From Fischerella sp. PCC 9431 (lineage in GTDB: Bacteria; Cyanobacteriota; Cyanobacteriia; Cyanobacteriales; Nostocaceae), in assembly GCF_000447295.1 (NCBI RefSeq), contig NZ_KE650771.1, positions 4,044,282 through 4,108,281 on the forward strand: a DNA stretch of 64,000 bases, written 5' to 3'. Positions 1 to 9,332 of the stretch are shown piece after piece; within the stretch, counting starts at the first letter, position 1, and every line of letters starts with the position of its first letter. The notes under the pieces are model-generated. The model did not search any database. It saw only the letters and a program-made list of their open reading frames with translations, and had not been told where the DNA came from. Made by a program: the position numbers and the translations under genes.

Positions 1-73
1 AAGAGTGATTGGGAGAATAGGGAAATGACTTTGAGTTAGGCAAAACATCAGCTAACACTGCTGAATTATTCAT

Positions 74-145
74 TGTCCCCCGTGTCTCCCATGTCCCCCG
101 TGTCCTCCTTGTCCCCCGTGTCCTCCTTGTCCCCCTTCCCGTGTC
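74..145. repeat. C-rich short tandem repeat
   Basis: Degenerate tandem copies of units such as TGTCCCC and CGTGTCC lie just beyond the stop codon of the leftward ferrochelatase-like gene. The same kind of C/G-rich heptamer recurs in many intergenic regions of this window. No coding potential is evident. Confidence 0.7.
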
Positions 146-1270
146 TTAATGATGGTGATGGTGATGATGATGGTGGACTGCTGCTAACTCTTGGTTAACT
201 ACCATTGCTTCTTCTGACAATAACTCAGCAATATGAGGATTCGCCCATTCGGCTACCATTGCTAAAAAGTCTGGGTGATCGTTGACACAAGCCATTTGCA
301 CATAGTTAACCTGAGAATACTTTTTCTCTAGAGCATGGATAATGTGGTGTACATCTAGGAGAGTTTCGTGGTTTTCTGTGGCAAAGCCAATGGGCATAAA
401 CATAACAGCTTTTGCACCCAGTTGAATCAGGTTTTTTGCAGCTTGTTCGACATTTGGCTGTGTCCATTCAATCATTGGGGTATCGTGATTTAACCAACCG
501 ATGGAAATCAGAGGATAGCGGTTGATTAATTTATCCCGGATCAAGTCGTAAAGTGCTTGACTTTCGGTAATCCCAGAGGTGAAACCTTTGGCTTTGTGGG
601 GACAACCATGATTCATCAAGATAATACCGATTTCTGCTGGTAAATAGGCAGCAGCTAATTCGCTAGCTATTTTTTCTTCTACCAGACGCACCATCATATC
701 GATGTAGGCGGGTTCGTTGTAAAAAGAAGGAATATAGCGCAGTCCTTTGATCCAGTGTTCGCTACCATCAGCTAATTGAGATAAAGCTTTATTTACTTGC
801 TCGATCGCAATCCCACTGGTAAAGATAGAATCAACAACCAACAGTGGATAAATTAAAAGTTTATCAAAACCTTGATTTTTAATTTCTGCTAAAACTTGAT
901 GAGGAAGAAATGGGGCGCAAAAGTTAAAAGCTTTGAAAACTTGGATGCGATCGCCCCATTGCTCCTGTAAACTTTTTTCAATACCAGCACGCTGCTTTTC
1001 AAAAATGGCGTTGTGGGGAGAAATAAAATCATTGTGTTGATGACCCCACTCATGGCGATCAAATAAAGCCAAAATTTTAGCTAAAGGAGGATAAATCCAA
1101 TCTGGTACTGGTGCGAATTTTGCTGTGAGTAGATGTAATGCTTGTTCGTTATAGTTAGCAAAATCTTCGTAGCTTTCGACTTCGCCATAACCCATGAGCA
1201 ATACAGCTACTCGCTGTTGACCTGATGATTGTTCGTGGTTATGTCCTAGTTTTTCCGGTGTTGCAACCAC
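146..1270 (-). CDS. Ferrochelatase-superfamily protein with nine-histidine C-terminus
   Basis: The 374-residue product resembles the ferrochelatase/chelatase fold. It opens with a VAVLLMGYGE strand-loop, has an internal histidine-rich MNHGCPH segment, and a late FATENHETLLD segment resembling the conserved C-terminal chelatase motif. It is therefore probably a tetrapyrrole metal chelatase or a paralogue of HemH, although GYGE replaces the usual GGP loop and the substrate metal cannot be read. The most striking feature is a run of nine His at residues 366-374, immediately before the stop, encoded by mixed CAT and CAC codons. I chose a GTG start because GAGGA lies about eight bases upstream; an in-frame TTG five codons earlier would overlap that site. 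It is transcribed alone, leftwards. The family call is fairly sure, the exact reaction is not. Confidence 0.75.
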   Translation of the reverse strand: MVATPEKLGHNHEQSSGQQRVAVLLMGYGEVESYEDFANYNEQALHLLTAKFAPVPDWIYPPLAKILALFDRHEWGHQHNDFISPHNAIFEKQRAGIEKSLQEQWGDRIQVFKAFNFCAPFLPHQVLAEIKNQGFDKLLIYPLLVVDSIFTSGIAIEQVNKALSQLADGSEHWIKGLRYIPSFYNEPAYIDMMVRLVEEKIASELAAAYLPAEIGIILMNHGCPHKAKGFTSGITESQALYDLIRDKLINRYPLISIGWLNHDTPMIEWTQPNVEQAAKNLIQLGAKAVMFMPIGFATENHETLLDVHHIIHALEKKYSQVNYVQMACVNDHPDFLAMVAEWANPHIAELLSEEAMVVNQELAAVHHHHHHHHH

Positions 1271-1605
1271 AACTTTATTCCTCAATAAATTTTAGGTTGT
1301 TGTTTTTCTTACTAGTTAAATCTATTATCCCATCCCCCTGGATAGGATATATACAAAACGAAATACATTGATTCAAAATTTCATCCTTAAGAATGATTTG
1401 CAAGGTTAGGGGGTCGGGAATTGGGGAAGGTGGGGCCTGACGGGTGTAGGTTTTTTACACTTTGCCCAGAAAATACTGGTTTTAGGGTGTAGGGGTATAA
1501 GGGTGTAGGGGTGTAAGAATTTATGAAATGATGATTATTCCGTTAGTTTTACACTCACCACTCATTGCTTTATTAAAAACCTACAGTTGTCAGGTTATGG
1601 GGAGT

Positions 1606-1955
1606 GGGTTGAGGTTTGAAATGAGAATGTTCTGGGTTGAAATGAGAATGTTCTGGTTTTGAGTCGGAATGTTCTGGGTTGAAATGAGAAAGTTCTGGTT
1701 TGAAATGAGAACTTTGGGGTTTGAAGTGAGAATGTTCTGGTGTGAAACGAGAAAGTTCTGATTTGAAATGAGAACTTTGGGGTTTGAAGTGAGAATGTTC
1801 TGGTTTGAAACGAGAACTTTGGGGTTTGAAGTGGGAATGTTCTGGGTTGAAACGAGAACTTTGGGGTTTTGAATCTCAAGTTTTGAGTTTGGTACTTGAA
1901 ACGGGTGTGCGATTATCCCTCTGGGAGGCTCCGGCAACGCTCAATGTTTCAATTT
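1606..1955 (+). repeat. 21-bp tandem array 1 with conserved 3' tail
   Basis: About twelve units of 21 bp, typified by GTTGAAATGAGAATGTTCTGG, run from about 1606 to 1866. They alternate between endings TGTTCTGG and ACTTTGGGG. After the last unit comes a non-repeated tail containing GCGATTATCCCTCTGGGAG and CAACGCTCAATGTTT. Two other loci (39.3 kb and 46.1 kb) carry the same unit and tail in the same orientation. All frames are open because 21 is a multiple of three, so the ORFs across it are artefacts. Confidence 0.9.
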
Positions 1956-2103
1956 AGCAGTTCAATATAAAATAAGGTGGGCAATTGCCCACCCCAACTT
2001 TATTAATTTGTCAATTTAGTTTTGAAAGATTATTTTTCTCCGCGTCACCGTGTCATCCTCTCTCCGCGTCAACAAAGATTCCTTATTTCAATCTTGACGA
2101 GTA

Positions 2104-5100
2104 CTATTCTGCTCCTTCAATCGGGGCAAAACCTTGGCGTTGAATGTTCTCCGTAACTGTGCGCGGTTCCAGAAATTGCAGCAGGTAATCAGGTCCACCT
2201 GCTTTAGAACCAACTCCAGAAAGTTTGAAACCACCAAAGGGTTGTCTGGAAACTATTGCACCAGTAATAGTGCGGTTAATGTACAAATTCCCAACCTCAA
2301 AATCTTCCTGGGCTTTTTGAATATGGGATGGTGTACGAGAATAAAGTCCTCCAGTCAAAGCATAGTTAGTACTGTTGGCGATTTCTAAAGCTTCCTGAAA
2401 ACTATTCGCCCGAATGACTGCGACAACTGGGCCAAATATTTCTTGTTGAGCAATTACCGCATTTGGAGATACATCTGCAAAGATAACTGGGCCAATAAAA
2501 TACCCATGATCCGGTGCTGGCATTTCCAAAGCAACCTTGGCTTCGGCTTTGCCTTTTGCGATATACTCACGAATGCGATCGCGTGCATTGGCATCAATTA
2601 CAGGCCCAACCTGAGTACTTGGTAACTCTGTTTCTCCAATGTTGAGCGATTTTGTGGCTTCTACGAAACGCTGGAGGAAACTCTCGTAAATCGCTGTGTG
2701 GACAATCACCCGTGAACAAGCAGAACATTTTTGACCACTATAACCAAAGGCTGATTGCACAACACCCTTCACAGCTTGGTCTAAATCAGCACTTTCATCG
2801 ACGATGATGCCATTTTTGCCCCCCATTTCAGCAATCACGCGCTTCATATGCTTTTGACCAGGTTTCAGAATTGCGGCTTCTGCATAAATTCGACAGCCAA
2901 CTTCTTGAGAACCAGTAAAGGCTATGACATGAGTATCTGCATGATTTACTAAGTAGGCTCCAACTTGAGAACCCTTGCCAGGTACGTATTGAAATACACC
3001 TTTGGGAATACCAGCATCAACTAAGACTTCTGTGATTTTCGCGGCAATTACCGATGATGTTTCCGCAGGTTTGAGCAGGGTACAGTTACCCGCAACCAAA
3101 GCTGCAACTGTCATTCCTGTGGCGATCGCTAAGGGGAAATTCCAAGGAGAAATCACGACTGCAATTCCCCGTGGCTGGTATATATAACGATTTGTCTCGC
3201 CAGCGACGTCGTAATTGTAACCTTGATCCAGCCGTTCCATTTCTACAGCATAGTAGCGACAGAAATCAATGGCTTCACTGACTTCTGCGTCTGCTTCCCG
3301 CACTGGTTTACCAACTTCTAAAACTACCCAAGCAGCAAGTTCTGCACGGCGCTGTTCCATTAAATCAGCAGCTTTATACAAAATACCAGCACGTTGTTTG
3401 ACTGGTGTTTTGCGCCAACTAGCAAATGCAACTTTGGCAGCTTGCATCGCCTGTTCTGCTTGTTCGACGCTGATCAGACCAATTTTACCAACCACTTCAC
3501 TGTAGTTTGAGGGGTTAACGGAATTGATCATTTCTTGGGTGTTAACATATTCACCATTAATTAACGGCAAATAGGTTTTACCAAGTTGTTGGCGCACAGT
3601 TTGGAAAGCTTGTTGAGATTCCTGTCTGGATTCTGACTCAGCATAATCTGTATCTGCCGCACCTTGAAAAGATGACGCGGGGATGTGGAGATGGGGAGAA
3701 GCGGGGAAATTTTGATTCTCTGTGTCTTCTGTTATTAAGTCTACGCCTTGATCTCTAAACTCTCTTCTTCCGTCTCCCCTGGCGATTATGTCTTTTGTGT
3801 TTGCAACAAGTTCTCTTCTTCCGTCTCCTCTGGCGACTCTCTCTTTGTCCGGTTGTCTTAAGGTTGGGGGTGCGAGTAGTTCTTCGACAGGACGATTTTC
3901 CAAATTTTGCCTTAAGAAAGAACTATTTGCCGTATTTTCTAGCAAACGACGAATGAGATAGGCCATTCCGGGGAGAAGTTCGCCGTAGGGACAATAAACA
4001 CGGACCCGATAACCTTGATCGACTAAAGCTTTGGCGAGTTTGTCACCCATACCATAAAGAACTTGCATTTCAAAGCAACGGCTAGGGACTTGCAAACTTT
4101 GAGCGATCGCCATTGCAAAACTTTGCGATCGCACGTTATGGCTACCAATGGCAGCATAGACATATTGGTGATTTTCCAGCAACAACTGGGTAATATTCTC
4201 AAAGTTCGCATCGGTTGCAGCTTTGTCGTTGTAGACTGGCTGTGACCAATGTTTCTGTTCTGCTTTGATAGTTTCCTGATCCCAGTACGCACCTTTGACT
4301 AGGCGAATTGTAATTGGATAACCACGTTGTTTTGCCCAATCAATTAATGCTTTGGCATCTTGTTCGCTGTCGCGCAGATACGCTTGGATAGTCATACCAA
4401 TATCTGTACGAGTGCGAAATTCTGCTTCTAGCAAAAGTTTTTTGAGAATACTGAAAATTAAATCTTTGTACTCATACTGTTCCATATCAAAGTGAACAGC
4501 AACACCTAATTCTTTCGCCCGACGTAATAAAATGCGGATGCGATCGCTTACTCTTTCTTCACTACCTTGAGGATCTAAGGAATCAAATTGAGAGTAAAAC
4601 GCCGTCAACTTCACAGAAACCTGAACTTTAGGTAGTGGTTCGCCATCAGCTTGATCAATCAATGGCACAGTTGCCCAATTCTTCGCTGCTTCTGCTAATT
4701 GTTGCATTAAATCAAGATAGCGTTCCAGATAAGACTGTGCTTCTGTTTCTGTAATTACCGCTTCACCCAACAAATCTACAGTGAAAGCCATCTTTTCTTT
4801 ACGCAGTCGCTCAATTGTTTTGAGTACCTGTTTGAGATTTTCTCCCGCAATATATTTATGAGCTAATGTTTCTACAGCAGTAGAAACAGTTGTAGCAGCA
4901 ACTTGCCCTGGCATAGAATCAGGATTGGCAAAATTTAACATCCCCTTCAGAGCTGCTGGTAATTCTACTGTTTCATCACCTAAATATTCTTGTAAATGTG
5001 CGGCAATTTCCGCCTTGCTATGTAAAGCAGGTAAAGTATCTATAAAACGAAATAACTGCACCCTTAATCCGGGATTGCTCATTGCCCAAGCCAGCATCTT

Positions 5101-5229
5101 ATCATCCCAGCGCATCTGATCACGTAACGCCGAAAAGAAATTACGATTTTCCTGTGTCGCTCCTAGCAAGACTTTGGCTATTTCTTGGGTTTTCGCTTCG
5201 TAGGCGCTAGTTTTTACTTCTAAAACCAC
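2104..5229 (-). CDS. putA: Bifunctional proline dehydrogenase / P5C dehydrogenase (PutA)
   Basis: This 1041-residue enzyme would oxidise proline to glutamate in two steps. The N-terminal half holds the flavin-dependent proline dehydrogenase barrel (VHFDMEQYEYKDL and IGSHNVRSQ regions). The C-terminal half, from about residue 550, is an aldehyde dehydrogenase with the catalytic cysteine in SGQKCSACS (Cys835) and the glutamate in EMGGKNG. There is no DNA-binding domain at the N-terminus, so it is the catalytic-only type of PutA. The linker near residues 464-489 contains two copies of ARGDGRRE spaced 17 residues apart, which look like an inserted DNA repeat. I chose a GTG start ten bases after AAGGAG; the TTG three codons earlier lies too close to that site. 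It is a single gene with long flanking intergenic regions. Confidence 0.93.
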   Translation of the reverse strand: MVLEVKTSAYEAKTQEIAKVLLGATQENRNFFSALRDQMRWDDKMLAWAMSNPGLRVQLFRFIDTLPALHSKAEIAAHLQEYLGDETVELPAALKGMLNFANPDSMPGQVAATTVSTAVETLAHKYIAGENLKQVLKTIERLRKEKMAFTVDLLGEAVITETEAQSYLERYLDLMQQLAEAAKNWATVPLIDQADGEPLPKVQVSVKLTAFYSQFDSLDPQGSEERVSDRIRILLRRAKELGVAVHFDMEQYEYKDLIFSILKKLLLEAEFRTRTDIGMTIQAYLRDSEQDAKALIDWAKQRGYPITIRLVKGAYWDQETIKAEQKHWSQPVYNDKAATDANFENITQLLLENHQYVYAAIGSHNVRSQSFAMAIAQSLQVPSRCFEMQVLYGMGDKLAKALVDQGYRVRVYCPYGELLPGMAYLIRRLLENTANSSFLRQNLENRPVEELLAPPTLRQPDKERVARGDGRRELVANTKDIIARGDGRREFRDQGVDLITEDTENQNFPASPHLHIPASSFQGAADTDYAESESRQESQQAFQTVRQQLGKTYLPLINGEYVNTQEMINSVNPSNYSEVVGKIGLISVEQAEQAMQAAKVAFASWRKTPVKQRAGILYKAADLMEQRRAELAAWVVLEVGKPVREADAEVSEAIDFCRYYAVEMERLDQGYNYDVAGETNRYIYQPRGIAVVISPWNFPLAIATGMTVAALVAGNCTLLKPAETSSVIAAKITEVLVDAGIPKGVFQYVPGKGSQVGAYLVNHADTHVIAFTGSQEVGCRIYAEAAILKPGQKHMKRVIAEMGGKNGIIVDESADLDQAVKGVVQSAFGYSGQKCSACSRVIVHTAIYESFLQRFVEATKSLNIGETELPSTQVGPVIDANARDRIREYIAKGKAEAKVALEMPAPDHGYFIGPVIFADVSPNAVIAQQEIFGPVVAVIRANSFQEALEIANSTNYALTGGLYSRTPSHIQKAQEDFEVGNLYINRTITGAIVSRQPFGGFKLSGVGSKAGGPDYLLQFLEPRTVTENIQRQGFAPIEGAE
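3755..3845. repeat. In-frame direct repeat inside the PutA linker
   Basis: Two near-identical stretches containing CTTCTTCCGTCTCC start near 3762 and 3813, 51 bp apart, and encode ARGDGRRE twice on the minus strand. They lie between the two enzyme domains, so the reading frame tolerates them. Confidence 0.75.
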
Positions 5230-5247
5230 AGATAACAAACTCCTTGT

Positions 5248-5305
5248 ATAACAGTTAACAGTTAACAGTTATCAGTTAGCTTATTCACTGATAACTGATA
5301 ACTGG
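5248..5305. repeat. CAGTTAACAGTTATCAGTTA-type inverted repeat
   Basis: Copies of AACAGTT are followed by GATAACTG copies, so the block can fold on itself. The same block recurs near 13.63-13.69 kb and 35.01-35.06 kb. It lies directly upstream of putA, where it might influence the mRNA leader. Confidence 0.75.
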
Positions 5306-5953
5306 CTCGTGTATTCTATTTTCGCTCTTTGATTTTGTTGCGACCACATCCAGATTGGTAGGATATTGCACAATTGTGAACAATTAACCTACTTTCTGGC
5401 GGTATTGGCTACCTTTAAACAATCTGAGTCCGGTATAACTGGCTATACTACGACAGCTTAGGTAGCCCAAATCAGGAGCCTAATTAACTTTATTTGTGTC
5501 AGCCTGTTATTTAAAATTCACAGCTTTTTGCTGCATAATATATGACTGATTTTGACTTTTCTGTCAACATGATTAGTCGTTAATAAGACTAGCGCTTTCA
5601 AGGTGGATAGAAAAATAACTATAATCTCAGCAAATCAGTTAAAAAGTAATATTTCCTTTTTATGTCTTTGTGCTTAACCTGCAAGTAGCTGCTAGCGCAT
5701 CTATGTGTTGAAAAAAGAATATTTTAAACACCAATAAAAGGTGGTTTATAACAGTCTAAAATGACGTATTTACCTTGAAACACAAGATGATAGGTTTGTA
5801 AAGTGCGTAGATCATAGTTAATTAAATCTTTCAAAAAAATGGCTTTAAAAATTTATTGTTTGATTCATGTTTTATTTTTAGGTGACTTATTTGGGAGTAT
5901 AATTTTTATTCATAGTTATTTTTAGCTAATCACGACTTCTCGAATAAATAAAA
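5306..5953. other. Long intergenic region between putA and a rightward gene
   Basis: About 650 bp without a convincing gene. It holds a dispersed repeat at about 5655-5720 (TATGTCTTTGTGCTTAACC ... GCGCATCTATGTGTTG), related to one at 28.08-28.14 kb. The rest is AT-rich and presumably contains the divergent promoters, but I cannot place them with confidence. Confidence 0.5.
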
Positions 5954-6868
5954 ATGTATGATTTGAATCGTTTAACAAAAGAGAACTTGTTAAATTTTGC
6001 TGTGAAATTACGTAACATGGATGCAGATGCTGCCAGTATGGAGACTATGGCAGTAAGGATGGTCAGCTATATATACGAAAATTTTGTTTTGCCAGATGGT
6101 AGTCCTGCCTGTAGTTTAGTCAGATTTTTTAAAACCCATTCTTATGGAGAACTACCTGAATATCTTCAGTTAGAAACAAAATCAATCTTAAATGAACGTA
6201 CTATAAATCGGGATACAAAGTGTCTCACATTATTGGCAACAATGGGAGAAAATCCACAGTGGAACTCAAGAAAATTGTCTGTAGGACATCAAGTTATCCC
6301 ATTAATAGACCAAGATACTGTTGCTAAAATTCCGATGATTTCCCAACTGATTTGGCAATTTGGTTTAGAAATAGAAAATGTGATTCAGCCAGAACCAGAA
6401 ATCATCATAAATTTGGGCAAGAAAAACTTTAATGTATTTTTTATTCCAGAAGCAATTGATAGTCCATATATTCCAGCCCAAACCCAATTTGTGATTCCCT
6501 ACCAAATAAAATCTGTTTTGGGATTAGGAGGTATGCTACCATCGGGCAACATTTTTGTCATTATTTTGTTTTCTAAAGTTCAGATTCCTGTTGACTTAGC
6601 ATACTTATTCAAATGGGTTGCTGTGTATGCTAGAGTTGCAGCAACTTCTGTTGAGAATAAAGGAATTATTTTCGATAATACGCTAATAGATATTACAAAT
6701 ATTTCCAAAACTCCTGCAAAGAAACAGATACATCAAGTAATTAATTTCCAAGGTGCTAACCTGCAAGGAGTTAACTTCCAAGGTGCTAACTTACAAGGTG
6801 CTAACTTCCAAGGTGCTAATTTGCAAGGAGCAATCATGCCTGATGGCAGTATTTATACAGGACAATAG
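5954..6868 (+). CDS. Sensor-like domain protein with C-terminal pentapeptide repeats
   Basis: A 304-residue protein. Residues 1 to about 235 resemble the N-terminal domain found in front of some cyanobacterial histidine kinases and GAF proteins: a long region ending in LGLGGMLPSGNIFVIILFSK. I know no precise function for this domain. Residues about 255-295 are seven or eight pentapeptide repeats (NLQGA / NFQGA), which would form a short quadrilateral beta-helix. The kinase part is absent, so it may be a stand-alone sensor or adaptor. The start ATG follows a weakly conserved leader. The G-rich heptamer block begins immediately after the stop. Confidence 0.7.
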   Translation: MYDLNRLTKENLLNFAVKLRNMDADAASMETMAVRMVSYIYENFVLPDGSPACSLVRFFKTHSYGELPEYLQLETKSILNERTINRDTKCLTLLATMGENPQWNSRKLSVGHQVIPLIDQDTVAKIPMISQLIWQFGLEIENVIQPEPEIIINLGKKNFNVFFIPEAIDSPYIPAQTQFVIPYQIKSVLGLGGMLPSGNIFVIILFSKVQIPVDLAYLFKWVAVYARVAATSVENKGIIFDNTLIDITNISKTPAKKQIHQVINFQGANLQGVNFQGANLQGANFQGANLQGAIMPDGSIYTGQ

Positions 6869-6966
6869 GGAACGGGAATCGGGGAACGGGGAGCAGGGAG
6901 CAGGGAGCAGGGAGAGATGGACAATAATCAATGCCTCATGCCCAATGCCCAATGCCCAATGCCCAA
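6869..6966. repeat. Compound heptamer repeat (GGGAGCA ... ATGCCCA)
   Basis: G-rich units (GGGAACG, GGGAGCA) are followed by a spacer containing GAGATGGACAATAATCAAT and then ATGCCCA heptamers. The same order, in one orientation or the other, is found near 17.3, 20.3, 36.9 and 38.6 kb. Confidence 0.85.
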
Positions 6967-7065
6967 TTCTCTAGCTTATGCATAGACATGGCTTTATGGT
7001 ACTTTAAACTTAAGTACACATTTTGCAACAAATCACTTTGACCCTGATGACTGGAGAATAGAACC

Positions 7066-7707
7066 TTGGGAGTAGAACTACGCAGTTTCGTATTTCTCGA
7101 TAGCCTGCAACCTCAACACGCAGCATATATAGGAACGGTAGCTCAAGGTTTTTTGCCATTACCTGGGGATACATCGCTGTGGATTGAAATTTCTCCTGGA
7201 ATTGAGATTAATCGGATTACAGATGTCGCACTTAAATCTGCTTCTGTTCGTCCGGGAGTGCAGGTAGTAGAACGATTGTATGGATTATTGGAAGTTCATT
7301 CTGGCTCTCAGGGTGAAACACGAGCTGCTGGTCAAGCAATTTTGGCGACACTGGGAGTTAGAAGAGAGGAATGTCTCAAACCGCGTGTTGTTTCCAGCCA
7401 AATTATTCGCAACATTGATGCTTACCAAACACAACTAATTAATCGCACACGGCGGGGACAATTACTATTGGCGGGACAGACATTATATATCTTGGAAGTT
7501 GAGCCTGCTGCTTACGCCGCCCTTGCAGCCAATGAAGCAGAAAAAACAGCAGCGATTAATATCCTAGAAGTTCAAGCTGTAGGTAGTTTTGGACGGCTTT
7601 ACTTGGGTGGACAAGAACGGGATATTCTTGCAGGTGCAGGTGGAGCATTAGCAGCGATTGAAAATGTCGCTGGTAGGATAAATCCCCTCGCAGCACGTCA
7701 GGAATAA
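7066..7707 (+). CDS. ccmP: Tandem-BMC carboxysome shell protein (CcmP-like)
   Basis: The 213-residue product matches my memory of the tandem bacterial microcompartment protein CcmP in length and wording ([63 protein letters not shown]). It has two BMC domains, roughly residues 1-100 and 105-205. It would form double-layered pseudohexamers in the beta-carboxysome shell with a gated pore for metabolites. The start is TTG at 7066, supported by GGAG about ten bases upstream and by the conserved N-terminus; no ATG lies nearby. It stands apart from the main ccm operon, as is usual for this gene, and the next gene begins ten bases after its stop. Confidence 0.88.
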   Translation: MGVELRSFVFLDSLQPQHAAYIGTVAQGFLPLPGDTSLWIEISPGIEINRITDVALKSASVRPGVQVVERLYGLLEVHSGSQGETRAAGQAILATLGVRREECLKPRVVSSQIIRNIDAYQTQLINRTRRGQLLLAGQTLYILEVEPAAYAALAANEAEKTAAINILEVQAVGSFGRLYLGGQERDILAGAGGALAAIENVAGRINPLAARQE

Positions 7708-7717
7708 AGGAGAGAAA

Positions 7718-8377
7718 ATGGCAAATCAAGAGCATCTGGCTTTATTGAAAGCAGGTGCAATTATATGGATGGAGTGGAGACAAAAAAACCCCAATATTGA
7801 ACCAGATTTGAGTGGTGTTGATCTCTATGAAGCAAATCTGACTGAAGCTAATTTGAGCTTAGTTAACTTCAGTGTTGCAAATTTAAGTTATGCCAAGCTT
7901 ATACAAGCGAACTTGAATCAAGCCAATCTAATTGGAGTTAACTTGAGTGAAGCCAATCTCAAAAATGCTGTGCTTGCTGATGCGAACTTGATTGGCGCTG
8001 ACTTAAAAGGCGCAAACTTGAGAGGTGCTGATTTGGGTGGAGCCAAATTACACCGGACTAACCTTTGTTTTGCCAACTTAATTGAAGCTAACTTGATTGC
8101 AGCAGATTTGAGCAAAGCAAACCTGCACGAAGCGGAACTAATAGAAGCTTACCTTTATAAAGCTGATCTTTACCAAGCAAATCTCAGCAAGGCTCATCTG
8201 AGTAGTGCATACTTGTTGCGGGCTAACCTAAGTGAAGCTGACTTGCGAGGTGCTGACTTGCGATGGAGTAACCTCAAGGGAGCAAATTTAGCCGGGGCTG
8301 ATCTTACAGGAGCTAATCTTACAGGAGCGAAGTTAGCAGGTGCTAACTTTACAGGTACTATCTTGGAGTCCGTTTGA
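7718..8377 (+). CDS. Pentapeptide-repeat protein
   Basis: A 219-residue protein made almost wholly of A(N/D)LxxA pentapeptides from about residue 30 to 216 (for example GADLRWSNLKGANLAGADL), which should form a right-handed beta-helix of about nine coils. There is no signal peptide and no other domain, so it is presumably cytosolic. AAGGAGAG sits just upstream of the ATG. It follows the ccmP-like gene by ten bases and is probably co-transcribed with it. A link with the carboxysome is only an inference from position. Confidence 0.9.
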   Translation: MANQEHLALLKAGAIIWMEWRQKNPNIEPDLSGVDLYEANLTEANLSLVNFSVANLSYAKLIQANLNQANLIGVNLSEANLKNAVLADANLIGADLKGANLRGADLGGAKLHRTNLCFANLIEANLIAADLSKANLHEAELIEAYLYKADLYQANLSKAHLSSAYLLRANLSEADLRGADLRWSNLKGANLAGADLTGANLTGAKLAGANFTGTILESV

Positions 8378-8399
8378 ATTTTCTATGCACTAAAGACTT

Positions 8400-9323
8400 A
8401 TGACAGCGATCGTCTTCGGTAGTATCAATATGGATTTGGTGGGAACTGCACCGCGATTACCACTCCCTGGTGAAACACTGCTGGGATACGATTTCTTTAA
8501 AGTTCCTGGGGGTAAAGGTGCAAATCAAGCAGTAGCGTTAGCACGACTGGGAATTCCTACACAAATGGTAGGACGTGTCGGCGGACAAAGTTTTAGTGCT
8601 GAACTTGTTGATAGTTTGCAAGCTGCTGGTGTACAAACTGAAAATGTATTGGTAGACGAAACTGTTAGTTCTGGTGTTGCGATCATCATCATTGACAATG
8701 CAACTCAAAATCAAATTGTTGTGATTCCAGGCGCAAATGGATGCGTTAACCAAGAAGATGTCACTAGAATGTCGCCTTTGTTGCAGACAGCTACAGCACT
8801 TCTTTTACAACTAGAGATTCCGATCGCTACCGTAATTGCAGCAGCACAAGCAGCAACAGCAGCAGGAGTAATGGTAATTCTCGACCCTGCACCCGCTCAG
8901 TCAAATTTACCAAATGAACTTTACTCTTTGGTAGATATTATCACTCCCAATGAAGTAGAAGCTGGTCAATTAGTAGGCTTTCCCGTGAACGGACAAGAGT
9001 CTGCAAAGAAAGCAGCCGAAGCTTTGTTAAATAGGGGTGTGAAAAATGCGATCGTCAAATTGGGCGCTCAAGGTGTAGTTTGTGCTACCCCTAGTGAAAC
9101 CTTCTTTGTACCTGCATTTTCAGTGAAAGCAGTGGATACGGTTGCAGCTGGAGATGCATTTAATGGTGGTTTAGTGGCTGCACTTTTCCAAGGACTTCCT
9201 TTACCTCAAGCAGTAGTTTGGGGTGCAGCAGCAGGCGCTATAGCAACGACTAAACTCGGCGCACAAACTTCGCTTCCAAATCGGTTAGCATTTGATAGTT
9301 TTCTTCAAGCAAGGGGAATTTAA
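8400..9323 (+). CDS. rbsK: Ribokinase (PfkB family)
   Basis: 307 residues. The first PfkB signature is GGKGANQAVALARLG (about residues 37-51). The second is DTVAAGDAFNGG (about 246-257), whose aspartate is the usual catalytic base. The family phosphorylates D-ribose to ribose-5-phosphate with ATP. Length and N-terminus (VFGSINMDLVG) fit ribokinase better than fructokinase or adenosine kinase. It starts 22 bases after the pentapeptide gene and converges on the methyltransferase gene, only nine bases away at the 3' ends. Confidence 0.88.
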   Translation: MTAIVFGSINMDLVGTAPRLPLPGETLLGYDFFKVPGGKGANQAVALARLGIPTQMVGRVGGQSFSAELVDSLQAAGVQTENVLVDETVSSGVAIIIIDNATQNQIVVIPGANGCVNQEDVTRMSPLLQTATALLLQLEIPIATVIAAAQAATAAGVMVILDPAPAQSNLPNELYSLVDIITPNEVEAGQLVGFPVNGQESAKKAAEALLNRGVKNAIVKLGAQGVVCATPSETFFVPAFSVKAVDTVAAGDAFNGGLVAALFQGLPLPQAVVWGAAAGAIATTKLGAQTSLPNRLAFDSFLQARGI

Positions 9324-9332
9324 AAATTAGTT

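Noticed and set aside
1590-1937. ORFs with PKVLVSNQNIL-type repeats across array 1
   Set aside because: They are translations of a 21-bp repeat, open in several frames, without ribosome site or domain; similar arrays elsewhere are non-coding.
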